From positions 1-25,489 of the forward strand of contig CAKSYX010000031.1 of the NCBI GenBank assembly GCA_934525065.1: a stretch of DNA of 25,489 nucleotides. The letters run 5' to 3'. Source of the stretch: an uncultured Eubacteriales bacterium. Its GTDB lineage: Bacteria; Bacillota; Clostridia; Oscillospirales; Acutalibacteraceae. The notes beneath the pieces were generated by a model. It was not told the DNA's origin. It did no database searches and worked only from the letters and a program-made list of their open reading frames with translations. Within the stretch, counting starts at the first letter, position 1, and the number at the start of each line of letters is the position of its first letter. Below are positions 15,701 to 23,512 of this stretch, one piece after another. Both the position numbers and the translations under genes were made by a program.

Positions 15701-18700
15701 GGCCTCGGTGCAGGTTGCCTTCTTTGAATTGTCGGTATCCACAACCATGTTGTGAGCGTTCGGATTTACGGGCAGTTTTTGAATCTGAGTTTCACCGCAT
15801 CCGCTGTTGCTGCAGGCATAGGTTACTGAACCTTCCTCTTGGCAGGTTGCAGGAACATATGTGTTCTGAAGATAGGTATTGAAGCTGTGACCGGTTGCAG
15901 AAATTGTTTCATTAACAAATTCTTTTCCGCAAAGAGTACAACTTGCAACATATGAGCCGGGGGTTGTGCAGGTTGCTGCGGTGTAATCAACAACAACGTT
16001 GTGCTGGAGCGGAACGCCGACAGTCTTGACGTAGGTCTTATATCCGTTCGTTTCATTGCAAAGGTCGCAGCCTGTGCACTGATAGGTTTCGGTTGCAGCC
16101 GCTGTGCAGGTTGCTTCGGTTGTTGCAATCGGAGTCTCGCCCCAGTTGTGGATGCTTGCCGGAATCGGTGCGATTTCGGTTTCGTCGCAGTTATTACACT
16201 TGCGTACCTGTTCTCCGTTTTCGCCCGTTTCTTCGTTCGGCTCTTTGGTAACTTTCCAATCATCGCTGAAGCTGTGGCCGAGCGGAGACTTGGTGATTTT
16301 CGTCTCATCATACGGGCAGCCCACGGTTTCGCAGGTATATCTTGTCATTTCGGGAAGAGTGCAGGACTGTTCCTGAGTTACTTCGCTCTTGATCTTATGG
16401 TTTCCTGTTGCAGGAAGATCATATTCATACGTAGCGGCGCAGTTTTTACACTTAAAGATGTAATGTCCGCTCTTATAGCAGTTCGGTTCAATACTTGTAG
16501 ACTGCTTTTCATATACATGCGAAGCGGGAGCTTCAAGAATTTCTTTGAACTCCTTGTCGCAGTATTGGCACTTATAAAGCTGATATCCGCTTGAGGTGCA
16601 GGTTGCGGGGTTGGGAACACCCTCGGCAATATAGTTATGATTCTTTTTGCCGATGTTCTTTGTGATGGTGTGGCCTGTCTGAGCGTCTGTGCAGCCTTCT
16701 CTTGTGCAGGTGAAGGTTACGATTCCGTCCTGTTTGCACGTCTGTTCTGTTGTAATCACGCCTTCGTCATAGGTGTGACCTACTGCCGGAACAGAAACCG
16801 TCGTGTCAACATTAGCGCAATGCTTACAGGTAATTTTGAGCGTTCCGGCAGTTGTGCAGGTTGCCGGTGTTTCGGTCGTTATGACATATTCATGCTCACC
16901 GGATTCGTTAATCTTAACAGAATCCGCCTTGATTGAGCCGCAAACGGAACATTTCTCATAAGCAACGGTTGCGCCGTTACACTCTTTCGGAAGCTTAACG
17001 GTTACGGTTTCCCAAGTGTGTTCTGTCGGATTGACGACATCAACACTCATAAGCTGACCGCAGGAGCAGTATTTTGAAACAGAACCGGCGGTCGTGCAGG
17101 TTGCGGGTTCGGTTTTAGTTTTGCTTTCATCAACCGTGTGTCCGTTCGCTTCACCAACCTTGACGAGCTGCTCAGCCTTACAATACTTACACGCATACTT
17201 CTCATACTTCGGTGAAGTGCAGGTTGCTTCAACATATTCGCCTGTTGCCTCATAAGCGTGAGAAACAACGGGAATTTCTTCCGTCGGTTTTGTTGTTGCA
17301 CCGCAGACTGCGCAGGTATAAACCTTTGAGCCCGGAGTTGTACAGGTCGGATCTTTGATGGTTACCTTTTCGGCATGAGCTTTCTGCTCAAGTGTTTTTT
17401 CGTCAAGAACAGCGTGGCAAGTTTCGCAAACAGCCTTAACGTATCCGGTTTCGGTGCAGGTTGCTTCTTTAACATCAACCTTAGCCTTGTGGCCGGTTGC
17501 GGGGATAGTTTCGGTGTAGGTTGCCTTTTTGTCCGTTGTGCAGGCGCAGTTTCCGTCTGCTTTGCAGGTATAGGTCTTTACGCCCTCGGTGGTGCAGGTT
17601 GCCTTTGTTGTGACAACGCCTTCGTCCCAATTGTGGTTACCTGTGGGCGGAGTGTACTCATATTCATAGAGCTTACATGCCGAGCACTGTTTAACTTTGA
17701 TTCCGGGGTGGGTTTCGTCAGCCGTCTGAACGGTTTTCAATTCGCCCCAGCTGTGAGCGCCAAGAGTGCTTGAATATGTTGTCTCTGTTTCTGTGCAGCG
17801 TGAGCACTGCCTGGTGACGTAACCGACGGTGTTGCAGGTTGAGGCAACGCTCTCTTTTTCTTCTGTAAAGTTATGACCGAGAGCGGCAATGTCGTATTCG
17901 CCGAATACTTCGTTGCAGACTGTGCAGTAGTACTCGCCTACTCCGGCGTTTACGCAGTTAGCCGGAGTCTTAACTCTTGTTTCGTAAGTGTGCGCTTTCT
18001 TCGGAATGACGTTAGTGTAGGAAAGTCCGCAGTCATTTTCTCCGGTATGAGTCTTACACCTATAAGTTTCAAGTCCGGTCTCGGCGCAGGTTGCGTCTTC
18101 GGTTGAAACAAGCTCAAACTTGTGTCCCTGTGCCGGGATAACAACGGTGATTGTTTCCGTGCAGCGTGAGCACTTAAGAACCTTTTCGCCGTTTTCGGTG
18201 TTGGTCGGAGCCTTGTATGACACTTCAACGGTGAATTCGTGGCCGCGAGCCTGACCGACAGTAACTTCGCCAATAAGCGTATTGCACTTTGTACAGTAAG
18301 TATAGGTGAAGGACGGGTTAAGGCAGTCCGCCTCTTGCGTTTCTGTTTTAAGAGTATGCGCTTTTATCGCTTCGGTTACGATTCTGTAGCTGTGGTCACC
18401 ACGCGAACAAGTGTAATCGGTATAGCCTTCGTGCTCGCAGGTTGCGGCAACATTTTTGTCGGCAACCATGTCATGGCCGAGCTTCGGAAGAACCTTTTCA
18501 TAGGTTACGCCGCAGTCGGTGTGCGCGGTGCACTTCATGGTTACGGAACCGTCCTCGGTGCAGGTTGCTGCTTTTTTGGTTGCAGCGTCTTCAACAAAGT
18601 TGTGGTCGCCGATCGGATCGGTCGTTCTGAGCTGTTTTTCGCCGCAGACAGAGCAGGTGCTCTCTTCAATTCCGCAAAGCTTGTCGGTTGCCTTTTGAAC

Positions 18701-21700
18701 AACTTCCCAGTCACTCCAGTTGTGGCTGATTGCTTCGTCGGTGATTTCGTTATAAGTTGCGGTACATGTTGAGCACTTATAAACTTTGTAACCGCTCTTT
18801 CCGCCGTCCTTGCAGGTCGGGGCAACGGTATTGATAAGTTCAAAGCTGTGCTGTGTCTGAGCAATAGCCTCGGTGTAGGTGTCGCCGCAGATTGAGCAGG
18901 TGAAAGTCTTCACACCGGTCTCTGTGCAGGTGGCGGGCTTTGTTTCAACGCCCTTATCCCATGCATGAGCGGTGGTGGGAAGTGTTGTTTTGATTTCGTT
19001 TCCGCAAAGTGAACACTTGGAAAGTACATAACCCTCAGCTTTGCAGGTTGCGTCAACCTTTGTGGTTTCATAGCTGTGTGCGTTGGCGTTGACCGGGGTT
19101 TCAACTTCGATGAATTCGGTGCAGCCTGCCTTGTGAGCGCCGTCACAGGTAATTCTGATTTTTCCGGCTTCCTTGCAGGTTGCGGCCTTAACTTCGCTGA
19201 CAACTGAGTAGTTATGAACCTCGTCAACCTCAACTTGCTTGGTGTGTGTCTTGTGGCAAACGGAGCATTCGCAGGTAACGGTAAGAACGTTTCCTTCCTG
19301 AGAAGTTGTTGTTACCCATGTATGGTCGGTTGCGGGTTTTGAATCATCATAGATTCTGTATGTGAAACCGCAGCCGTTATTACATACATACTCGGTGTAT
19401 GCGCCTGAAAGGCAGGATGCTTCAACCGCTTTGCCGGCTTTCATATCGTGGCCGAGCTTTGAAATTTCTCTTGTCTCTTTGATGTGGCATCTGTTGCAGA
19501 GTCTGTACTGTTCGCCCGGAGTGTCACAAGTCGGAGTTTTCGTTTCGTCGTTCGTCCACTGAGTCCAGTCGTGGCCGAGAGCCTGCATATTGCTGTACAC
19601 TTCGGTCTTGATGTGGCCGGGCTCGTTCTCGGAGCAGCCGGTACGGGTGCAGACATATTCAACATATTCGCCCTTGGTGCAGTCGGCGTCATGCTTCACG
19701 CCTTCTCCGTATATATGGCCGAGCTTCGGTCTGACTTGCGTTTCAAGAACAACACCGCAATTTTCTCTTGCGCAGACCTTTTTATAAAGTCCGTCATGAT
19801 AGCAGGTCGGCTGAGTATCGGACACCACCTTGGGATCATGTCCGAGCTTTTCGAGAATTTTTTCATCAAAAATTCCGTTGCATACCGAGCATCTGTTTCT
19901 GTCGTAGCCGTTGTCTGTGCAGGTTGCGTCCTTGTGTTCGTGATAAAGGGTGTGGTCTTTGAGGCCGACCTCAGCTGTAGCGATCGTTGCGCCGCAAACC
20001 GCGCAGACCTGATGCTTTTCTCCGGGTACGGTACAGCTTGAATCTTTGTCGATTATCCATTCGCCGTCGGTGTGACCGTCGGCGGGAATTTCTTCTTCGA
20101 TAAGAAGCGCATTACATTCTTTAACAGTACAGCGCTTTTCTTTTCTTCCCTTTTCGGTGCAGGTTGCAGCCTTTGTTATTGTCCAGTCTGTCGGATATGT
20201 ATGGTTTTTCTTTTCAACCGGCTTGGTGTCAAGCGTTACGTGGCAAACGGTGCACTCTCTGTGCTGCGTGCCCTCGCTGTAGCAGGTTGAATCCGTGTCA
20301 ACAATCCAGTCACTGTAAGTATGACCGTTGGCAGGAATTTCTGTTACCTCAGTCGTTGCATCACAGCGGGTGCAGTGTCTTGACTTTGAACCCTTTTCGG
20401 TGCAGGTCGGGGCAACATCAACGGTGAACTCTTTTGCAAAGTTGTGACCGAGTGCAGGTCTTGCCTGTGTTTCGGTGTGGGATGAATCACGCTTACAGGT
20501 TCTTGTTTCCGAGCCCGCATTTATGCAGTCCTCTTTAACAGTTGTTACCCAATTGCCCCAATCGTGGCCGATAGGGTTAATATCTCTTGAAGTACCTGCC
20601 TGAATTGCATCGCACTTTGCGCAGTGAATTGACTCTGAACCCTTTTCGGTGCAGGTCGGCTCTTTATCGGTAGTATAAACCGTGTTCCAAGTATGACCGT
20701 TCGGGCTGATTGATTCGGTCTTTGTGTGCGAGCTGTCTCTCAGGCAAGTGAAAGTTCTTACGCCTGCGCCCTCGCATGTCGGTGAGGTTGTTACAGTGCC
20801 GCTGTCCCAACTGTGACCAAGAGCGGGAAGAGTTTCTTCCATTGTTGTTCCGCAGCGTGAGCAGGTGTATTTTTTAATGCCGGTTTCGGTACATTTCTGT
20901 TCTTTTGTAACAACGCCGGTGTTCCAGCTGTGACCGAGGGCAACGCCGTCGGTGAAAGTTGTATCGGTGATGCCCTTACTGCTTACATCACAGCGTTCGC
21001 ACTTATAATAGTATTCGGCCGCATTGATGCAGTCAGCTTTCGACTTGCGATATTTTGCGTCGGTATTCTTTACGCTGAACTTGTGTCCGAGAGCAGTGCC
21101 GGCTTTCGTCCATGTTGTTCCATCATGGTTCTTACTGCTTTCGTTGCAGCGTGAACACTTATAATAGTATACGGCATCGTTAACGCAGGTTGCCGCAGAT
21201 TTAAGATAAGTATCCGAATCAGTCTTTGACGAAAAATCATGACCGAGCGCCGCTTTGAGCTGTGCACCGCAGACAGTACAAGTCTGAGGAGTGGTGCAGG
21301 TTGCGGCAGCACCGTAGGTGTGACCATTGGCTTTAATATCTTCGGCGGTGTATGAATATCCGCAGTCGCAGGTATATTTTGTTATTCCCTTTTCTGTGCA
21401 TGTTGGTGCCTTGGCAACCGAGCTTGTGTAGGTATGAGGTATTGTGTTATATTTCGCTATATAATCAACTTTCTGCGCACCTGTTGTGAGCGCACCTACA
21501 GTAGGTTCCCATGTTCTGAAAGTATAATGGTTAGTTGAATCATAAGCCTTTGTCGGATTTGACGGAGGAGTAGCTGAATTTCCGTAAACAACATCCTGCG
21601 TAGCCTTCAAAACGGTTGTTCCGTTTTCGTCATAGAATGTTGCTTTGTACTTAAAGGTTTTGATTGTTACCTCTTTGGCTTTTCCAATTTGAGAATCATT

Positions 21701-22570
21701 CAAGAATGCACCAACAGAAACTATGTAGTCGCTGCTTGCATTTGATTTTGAATTTGAAACAGTAATTTTATTATCCTTAAAATCAACCTTGCCGGTGTTG
21801 TTACCTACAAGTGCATATGAATCAGGATCTTCATGCCACGAAACACCGTACTGATCATACAGAGTTGCAGAATATGCATTTGAAGTTTTTGTCCCACCAT
21901 TATTAGTTGGAACGGTCAAAGAAGCATCACCTGTATTAAAATTTGCTGTGGTGGGAGTAGGTGACTGCCAATTAATAGTACTCGTATTCACATACGTATC
22001 ACCATCAGAATAATAATAATCTGATTTTCTTGTACCATCCATATTGATAGATGCGGCATATTCATTGGTACGACTGGCAACTTGTAGTGTACCAGTCCAT
22101 ACAGTTTTGAGATTGCTCGCAGAAGATCCAACCTCTATGGAATAAACCTGTAAAATCGCAACACCACCGATGCCCCAAAATCGATTATCCCAAAGAAATG
22201 CATAAAATTCAGTAGGAAATCCAGTGAGAGTGCATGTCAATACATGTTCACCTTTTGTGTTCATATCTCCGCCGGCACTAGTGCTACCATTTTTCAAATC
22301 AAAGTCTTTTGTCTTAACAGTTGTTGCTGTGCCATTTGTTTCTTTATACGTTATAGTGAATCCAGCGGCATCCTCCTTTTTTTTACCTTTTCCCGGATAA
22401 GTTGCCTTAAAGTTATTTGACTCGGTAACCTTCCACTTGACACGAACATAATAACTTCCCGCTGTTGCCGCTTCCGCTTGCGGTGCAACGAACACCCAAG
22501 CCGTCATGACCATGAGGGCGGCAAGGAAAACAGAAAGCGCCTTTTTCCCTGCTTGTGTAAATTTTTTCAT
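12731..22570 (-). CDS. Giant secreted Cys-rich repeat protein
   Basis: About 3279 residues, exported. The signal peptide is KKALSVFLAALMVMTAWVFV ending in APQAEA (cleavage near residue 34). The start at 22570 is chosen because AAGGTGG precedes it; ATG 22588 has no ribosome site. Order: an unrecognised beta-rich N-domain (about 35-220), an Ig-like stretch (about 220-305), one Listeria-Bacteroides (Flg_new)-type repeat (about 307-375; TFYDENGTTVLKATQDVVYG), then about 69 repeats averaging 41 residues (about 379-3219), and a 60-residue C-terminal module. The usual repeat is (A/P)TCTExGxxxYxCxxCGxxxxExIPxxGH. The C-terminal module has GKCDTCGK, then CFCH, a basic-aromatic helix (FRALVYRFVRLIWKLFK) and CTCGAKHW at the very end. 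Similar repeats occur in secreted proteins of gut Clostridia; metal binding or disulfide use is inference. No catalytic domain and no LPXTG motif is seen. Confidence 0.93.
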   Translation of the reverse strand: MKKFTQAGKKALSVFLAALMVMTAWVFVAPQAEAATAGSYYVRVKWKVTESNNFKATYPGKGKKKEDAAGFTITYKETNGTATTVKTKDFDLKNGSTSAGGDMNTKGEHVLTCTLTGFPTEFYAFLWDNRFWGIGGVAILQVYSIEVGSSASNLKTVWTGTLQVASRTNEYAASINMDGTRKSDYYYSDGDTYVNTSTINWQSPTPTTANFNTGDASLTVPTNNGGTKTSNAYSATLYDQYGVSWHEDPDSYALVGNNTGKVDFKDNKITVSNSKSNASSDYIVSVGAFLNDSQIGKAKEVTIKTFKYKATFYDENGTTVLKATQDVVYGNSATPPSNPTKAYDSTNHYTFRTWEPTVGALTTGAQKVDYIAKYNTIPHTYTSSVAKAPTCTEKGITKYTCDCGYSYTAEDIKANGHTYGAAATCTTPQTCTVCGAQLKAALGHDFSSKTDSDTYLKSAATCVNDAVYYYKCSRCNESSKNHDGTTWTKAGTALGHKFSVKNTDAKYRKSKADCINAAEYYYKCERCDVSSKGITDTTFTDGVALGHSWNTGVVTKEQKCTETGIKKYTCSRCGTTMEETLPALGHSWDSGTVTTSPTCEGAGVRTFTCLRDSSHTKTESISPNGHTWNTVYTTDKEPTCTEKGSESIHCAKCDAIQAGTSRDINPIGHDWGNWVTTVKEDCINAGSETRTCKRDSSHTETQARPALGHNFAKEFTVDVAPTCTEKGSKSRHCTRCDATTEVTEIPANGHTYSDWIVDTDSTCYSEGTQHRECTVCHVTLDTKPVEKKNHTYPTDWTITKAATCTEKGRKEKRCTVKECNALLIEEEIPADGHTDGEWIIDKDSSCTVPGEKHQVCAVCGATIATAEVGLKDHTLYHEHKDATCTDNGYDRNRCSVCNGIFDEKILEKLGHDPKVVSDTQPTCYHDGLYKKVCARENCGVVLETQVRPKLGHIYGEGVKHDADCTKGEYVEYVCTRTGCSENEPGHIKTEVYSNMQALGHDWTQWTNDETKTPTCDTPGEQYRLCNRCHIKETREISKLGHDMKAGKAVEASCLSGAYTEYVCNNGCGFTYRIYDDSKPATDHTWVTTTSQEGNVLTVTCECSVCHKTHTKQVEVDEVHNYSVVSEVKAATCKEAGKIRITCDGAHKAGCTEFIEVETPVNANAHSYETTKVDATCKAEGYVLSKCSLCGNEIKTTLPTTAHAWDKGVETKPATCTETGVKTFTCSICGDTYTEAIAQTQHSFELINTVAPTCKDGGKSGYKVYKCSTCTATYNEITDEAISHNWSDWEVVQKATDKLCGIEESTCSVCGEKQLRTTDPIGDHNFVEDAATKKAATCTEDGSVTMKCTAHTDCGVTYEKVLPKLGHDMVADKNVAATCEHEGYTDYTCSRGDHSYRIVTEAIKAHTLKTETQEADCLNPSFTYTYCTKCNTLIGEVTVGQARGHEFTVEVSYKAPTNTENGEKVLKCSRCTETITVVIPAQGHKFELVSTEDATCAETGLETYRCKTHTGENDCGLSYTNVIPKKAHTYETRVKTPANCVNAGVGEYYCTVCNEVFGEYDIAALGHNFTEEKESVASTCNTVGYVTRQCSRCTETETTYSSTLGAHSWGELKTVQTADETHPGIKVKQCSACKLYEYEYTPPTGNHNWDEGVVTTKATCTTEGVKTYTCKADGNCACTTDKKATYTETIPATGHKAKVDVKEATCTETGYVKAVCETCHAVLDEKTLEQKAHAEKVTIKDPTCTTPGSKVYTCAVCGATTKPTEEIPVVSHAYEATGEYVEATCTSPKYEKYACKYCKAEQLVKVGEANGHTVDESKTKTEPATCTTAGSVSKYCSCGQLMSVDVVNPTEHTWETVTVKLPKECNGATVAYEKCSVCGSIKADSVKINESGEHEYVITTETPATCTTAGTLKITCKHCANVDTTVSVPAVGHTYDEGVITTEQTCKQDGIVTFTCTREGCTDAQTGHTITKNIGKKNHNYIAEGVPNPATCTSSGYQLYKCQYCDKEFKEILEAPASHVYEKQSTSIEPNCYKSGHYIFKCKNCAATYEYDLPATGNHKIKSEVTQEQSCTLPEMTRYTCETVGCPYDETKITKSPLGHSFSDDWKVTKEPNEETGENGEQVRKCNNCDETEIAPIPASIHNWGETPIATTEATCTAAATETYQCTGCDLCNETNGYKTYVKTVGVPLQHNVVVDYTAATCTTPGSYVASCTLCGKEFVNETISATGHSFNTYLQNTYVPATCQEEGSVTYACSNSGCGETQIQKLPVNPNAHNMVVDTDNSKKATCTEAGYKAYKCANQGCDHKYMMQVENPVPHTAKDTWTVVKEATCSSDGYEVLECKDCKAILKTETIPATGNHTWETVTSDNAEPTCTEGSYSYRKCSDCGKLEENSFVSKDALGHKFSEFVDKKDATAKESGYVIYKCSHDGCEETIKLVIPASGHDFTSKVTKEATCTEKGVRTYTCTVHVNCDKNYTEEIPALGHKAGDVEITPATCLAEGSAVVECTVCNAVLHNKTLAKLPHTFNDTNKTVVHATCQTTGSITYTCATEGCTATLVTTLEKTPHDYKLVRNVAPTCLDSGYDVYACSAEGCTASYNVVTKSANGHSYVEDTARTVQPNCSTVGHKYFKCSACDAEGYDYEVPATGKHTYNETVKVAPTCESAGYTYNKCTACDAVDKDSVKAIDPLGHDYSVDEGNGVVKCSRCDSRITVEKVITDEDGTVHAFEGKITKQSTCKEQGTIEYTCRTHKNCAKNHTETLPLAAHSATANSIVTIEPVCKEDGTLTDGSIVVKCSVCGRQIGDTIVLPAAHKYTVVKVERATCGSKGKVTERCSVCGHEKVTELEMNASAHEFNSLPSIKVDPTCTTDGYEVYKCKHCDAQKFVKTGEKLNHQHTESVTKNATCTSEGYTRITCKDCGKIISETVIEKTAHVEMVVKVDATCTGQGSVTTKCSVCGKLLKETEYTPALGHKWGEWEVISGGNCKVEGKRQRKCTVCGETETISTGIGEHVYPEEGVVTPPTCTTDGFTTYTCTVCHNHSIIKDYTPKLGHKYSSDYRIVIEPTCHSTGSKAHYCINCGSFEQDKSNYVEIPKLAHTYGEWTVTVEPTCENTGIKERICVNEGCEAKDEGHVETAVVGRLGHHYGDWTVVKEPTCVENGTKQRICDRCNGVETEAVAMTRHTRVADPEVPATCVKTGLTAGSHCSVCGKVFVAQKEIPMISHMDLGGDGKCDTCGKVMTDKTGTDTCFCHGTGFRALVYRFVRLIWKLFKVNQYCTCGAKHW
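12914..21436 (-). repeat. About 69 tandem Cys/His protein repeats (about 41 residues each)
   Basis: 8523 bases encode 2841 residues; splitting by eye at each closing His (GH, NH, AH, SH) gives 69 units. Each normally has three Cys (one in PTC/ATC, two in CxxC or Cx4-7C) and the His. Sub-types are short CxxC, long forms such as CARENCG or CTVHVNC, and a few with CxxDSSH in place of the second Cys pair. Units are well diverged from one another at protein and DNA level, so this is an old array rather than a fresh slippage array. The 11-mer GTGCAGGTTGC (+ strand) recurs many times because Ala-Thr-Cys-Thr is mostly encoded GCA ACC TGC AC. Confidence 0.9.
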
Positions 22571-22646
22571 TATTTTTCCACCTTTCATAATAATGAATTT
22601 GATTTATGTCAACGGTCTTTGTTACCGATTGTTAAGGGGTTTGAAG

Positions 22647-22666
22647 TATCTATTATCTATTATCTA
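22647..22666. repeat. Left inverted AT-rich repeat of the four-helix gene unit
   Basis: TATCTATTATCTATTATCTA is the exact reverse complement of 23067-23086. It covers the stop codon and last codons of the four-helix gene, so the array is partly coding. Confidence 0.85.
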
Positions 22667-23024
22667 AATCTATATCTGTCTTCACCTTGTTCAGTGTTGC
22701 AACGAGAATACGTTTTATCTCCAAGCAATCACTAAGAAGTGACTCCCCCTCTTTTTCCGATATGGATTCAGAGAGCATAAGTAATCTAAGCCAGTATTCC
22801 GTTTCTGCCGTTTCTTTCAGTGAGATGTGGAGTTTAGAAACAAAATCAGCTCTGCTCACAGCATATATTGCTTCATTTGCATTTGCTCCTATGCTTGTTG
22901 CGCTACGAAAAATCTGCTTTGCAATAATCGATTCTCGCTTTTTTTCAGAAAGGTATCTACACAATTTAATTATACGAGCAGAGAAATGCAAGGTTTTGTC
23001 AAGTAGAATGCTATTTCTTGACAT
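22653..23024 (-). CDS. Four-helix-bundle protein (23S rRNA intervening-sequence / S23 family)
   Basis: 123 residues from the ATG at 23024. Diagnostic features are the Phe/Ala-rich first helix (LDKTLHFSARIIKLCRYLSE), then KQIFRSATSIGANANEA, SRADFVSKLHISLKETAETE and YWLRLLMLSE, a textbook match to the four-helix family found inside 23S rRNA intervening sequences and related to the DGR accessory protein Avd. Function of free-standing copies is unknown; they are basic, pentameric in known structures, and may bind nucleic acid. A longer in-frame extension upstream to 23288 crosses the heptamer array and promoter and is not credible. The last residues (DLDNR) are encoded by the left repeat. The ribosome site (GGGG) is weak. 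It lies 83 bases upstream of the giant gene on the same strand, so co-transcription is possible. Confidence 0.9.
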   Translation of the reverse strand: MSRNSILLDKTLHFSARIIKLCRYLSEKKRESIIAKQIFRSATSIGANANEAIYAVSRADFVSKLHISLKETAETEYWLRLLMLSESISEKEGESLLSDCLEIKRILVATLNKVKTDIDLDNR

Positions 23025-23046
23025 AGTGAATACCCCGGTTTTTTTT

Positions 23047-23088
23047 AGATAATAGATAATACATAATAGATAATAGATAATAGATATT
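23047..23088. repeat. Right heptamer array (AGATAAT x6)
   Basis: Six tandem heptamers, AGATAAT with one ACATAAT and a final AGATATT, lie just upstream of the four-helix start. A 20-base part is a perfect inverted copy of the left repeat at 22647-22666. Confidence 0.9.
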
Positions 23089-23096
23089 AAAGATAC

Positions 23097-23156
23097 TTGT
23101 ATCACGATACAAAATGATACATTTTGATTATATCCCCTTTTGCCACAAGAAGTCAA
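23097..23156 (-). promoter_or_regulatory. Promoter with palindromic operator for the four-helix gene
   Basis: On the minus strand, TTGACT (23151-23156) and TATAAT (23127-23132) have an 18-base spacer. Just downstream is the palindrome TTGTATC-GT-GATACAA (23097-23112), with further TGTATC/AGTATC half-sites on both sides. A repressor overlapping the start of transcription is plausible; no regulator gene is adjacent. Confidence 0.6.
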
Positions 23157-23277
23157 CCTTTTCTTCACGATTTGTTCACAGAAATTGCGGCGCGGAATTT
23201 GTTGAAAACGCCGAAACAAAGCCGACAAAATTGAACGAAGCGTACAATTTTTTTGCCCCGTAAAGCAAAAAAGCCGC

Positions 23278-23306
23278 TTGACAAACAAGCGGAGTGTGTG
23301 TATAAT
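23278..23306 (+). promoter_or_regulatory. Small-RNA promoter, module 1
   Basis: TTGACA and TATAAT with a 17-base spacer, perfect consensus. A 7-bp inverted repeat CCGCTTG/CAAGCGG straddles the -35. The same 29 bases recur at 23606-23634. Confidence 0.85.
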
Positions 23307-23312
23307 GAAGGC

Positions 23313-23395
23313 GTAAAGGGTGCCGCGATAAGCGGTTGCTCCAAATGTTGATGTTTTTGAGAAACACCACCATGTAGGAGTGGGCGGTGTTTCTT
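23313..23395 (+). ncRNA. Candidate antitoxin RNA, module 1
   Basis: A predicted transcript of about 80-90 bases runs from the consensus promoter to the hairpin at 23361-23393. It contains no convincing ORF. It is convergent to the small peptide gene at 23411-23503, so its 3' part would overlap the peptide mRNA 3' end, the layout of type I systems such as TxpA/RatA or BsrG/SR4. Its 5' part (GGTGCCG...GCGGTTGCTCC) repeats the start of the opposing peptide mRNA. Transcription is inferred. Confidence 0.6.
23361..23393. terminator. Shared hairpin between small RNA and peptide gene, module 1
   Basis: GAAACACC (23361-23368) pairs with GGTGTTTC (23386-23393). T-tracts are weak on both sides, so termination may be incomplete, which would let the peptide mRNA run on through the antisense of the small RNA. 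Confidence 0.55.
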
Positions 23396-23410
23396 ACTGC
23401 TTATGTAAGA

Positions 23411-23503
23411 TTACTTTGTCTTGCTGAACATTATGTAGCAAAGAGCGATGACGTCAACAAGCAGCGTAAGAACTGCAAGCATCTCAGACAGTGTTACCGT
23501 CAT
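23411..23503 (-). CDS. Small membrane peptide, candidate type I toxin (module 1)
   Basis: A 30-residue peptide, MTVTLSEMLAVLTLL followed by VDVIALCYIMF and a short basic end SKTK: one membrane helix with a Lys-terminated tail, like holin-like type I toxins. GAGGAGG lies 7-8 bases before the ATG at 23503; an ATG at 23509 is too close to it. The ribosome site is inside a hairpin (23513-23528). It has its own promoter (23562-23590) and a leader of about 52 bases. No named family is assigned. Confidence 0.7.
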   Translation of the reverse strand: MTVTLSEMLAVLTLLVDVIALCYIMFSKTK

Positions 23504-23512
23504 TGTCATCAC

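Noticed and set aside
13037..21154. Many long open frames on the + strand and in other frames across the giant gene (for example 14756-15298, 18239-18772, 19484-20041)
   Set aside because: They are antisense shadows of the repeat array. They repeat the same Cys/Val/Gly-rich text, lack ribosome sites, and the minus frame is continuous for 9.8 kb with a signal peptide.
12914..21436. CRISPR array or DNA satellite, suggested by the frequent GTGCAGGTTGC word
   Set aside because: Spacing is a multiple of three and varies with repeat length, the word encodes Ala-Thr-Cys-Thr in frame, and no conserved 25-35 base direct repeat exists.
22584..22612. TTGACA-17-TATGAA as promoter of the giant gene
   Set aside because: The transcript would start at about 22577, removing the ribosome site. 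The gene is more likely read from further upstream, possibly from the four-helix promoter.
22653..23024. Diversity-generating retroelement, because the four-helix protein resembles Avd
   Set aside because: No reverse transcriptase and no template/variable repeat pair is visible within the window.
22653..23288. 211-residue version of the four-helix protein
   Set aside because: The extra N-terminus is translation of the heptamer array, operator and promoter; the family normally begins near the ATG at 23024.
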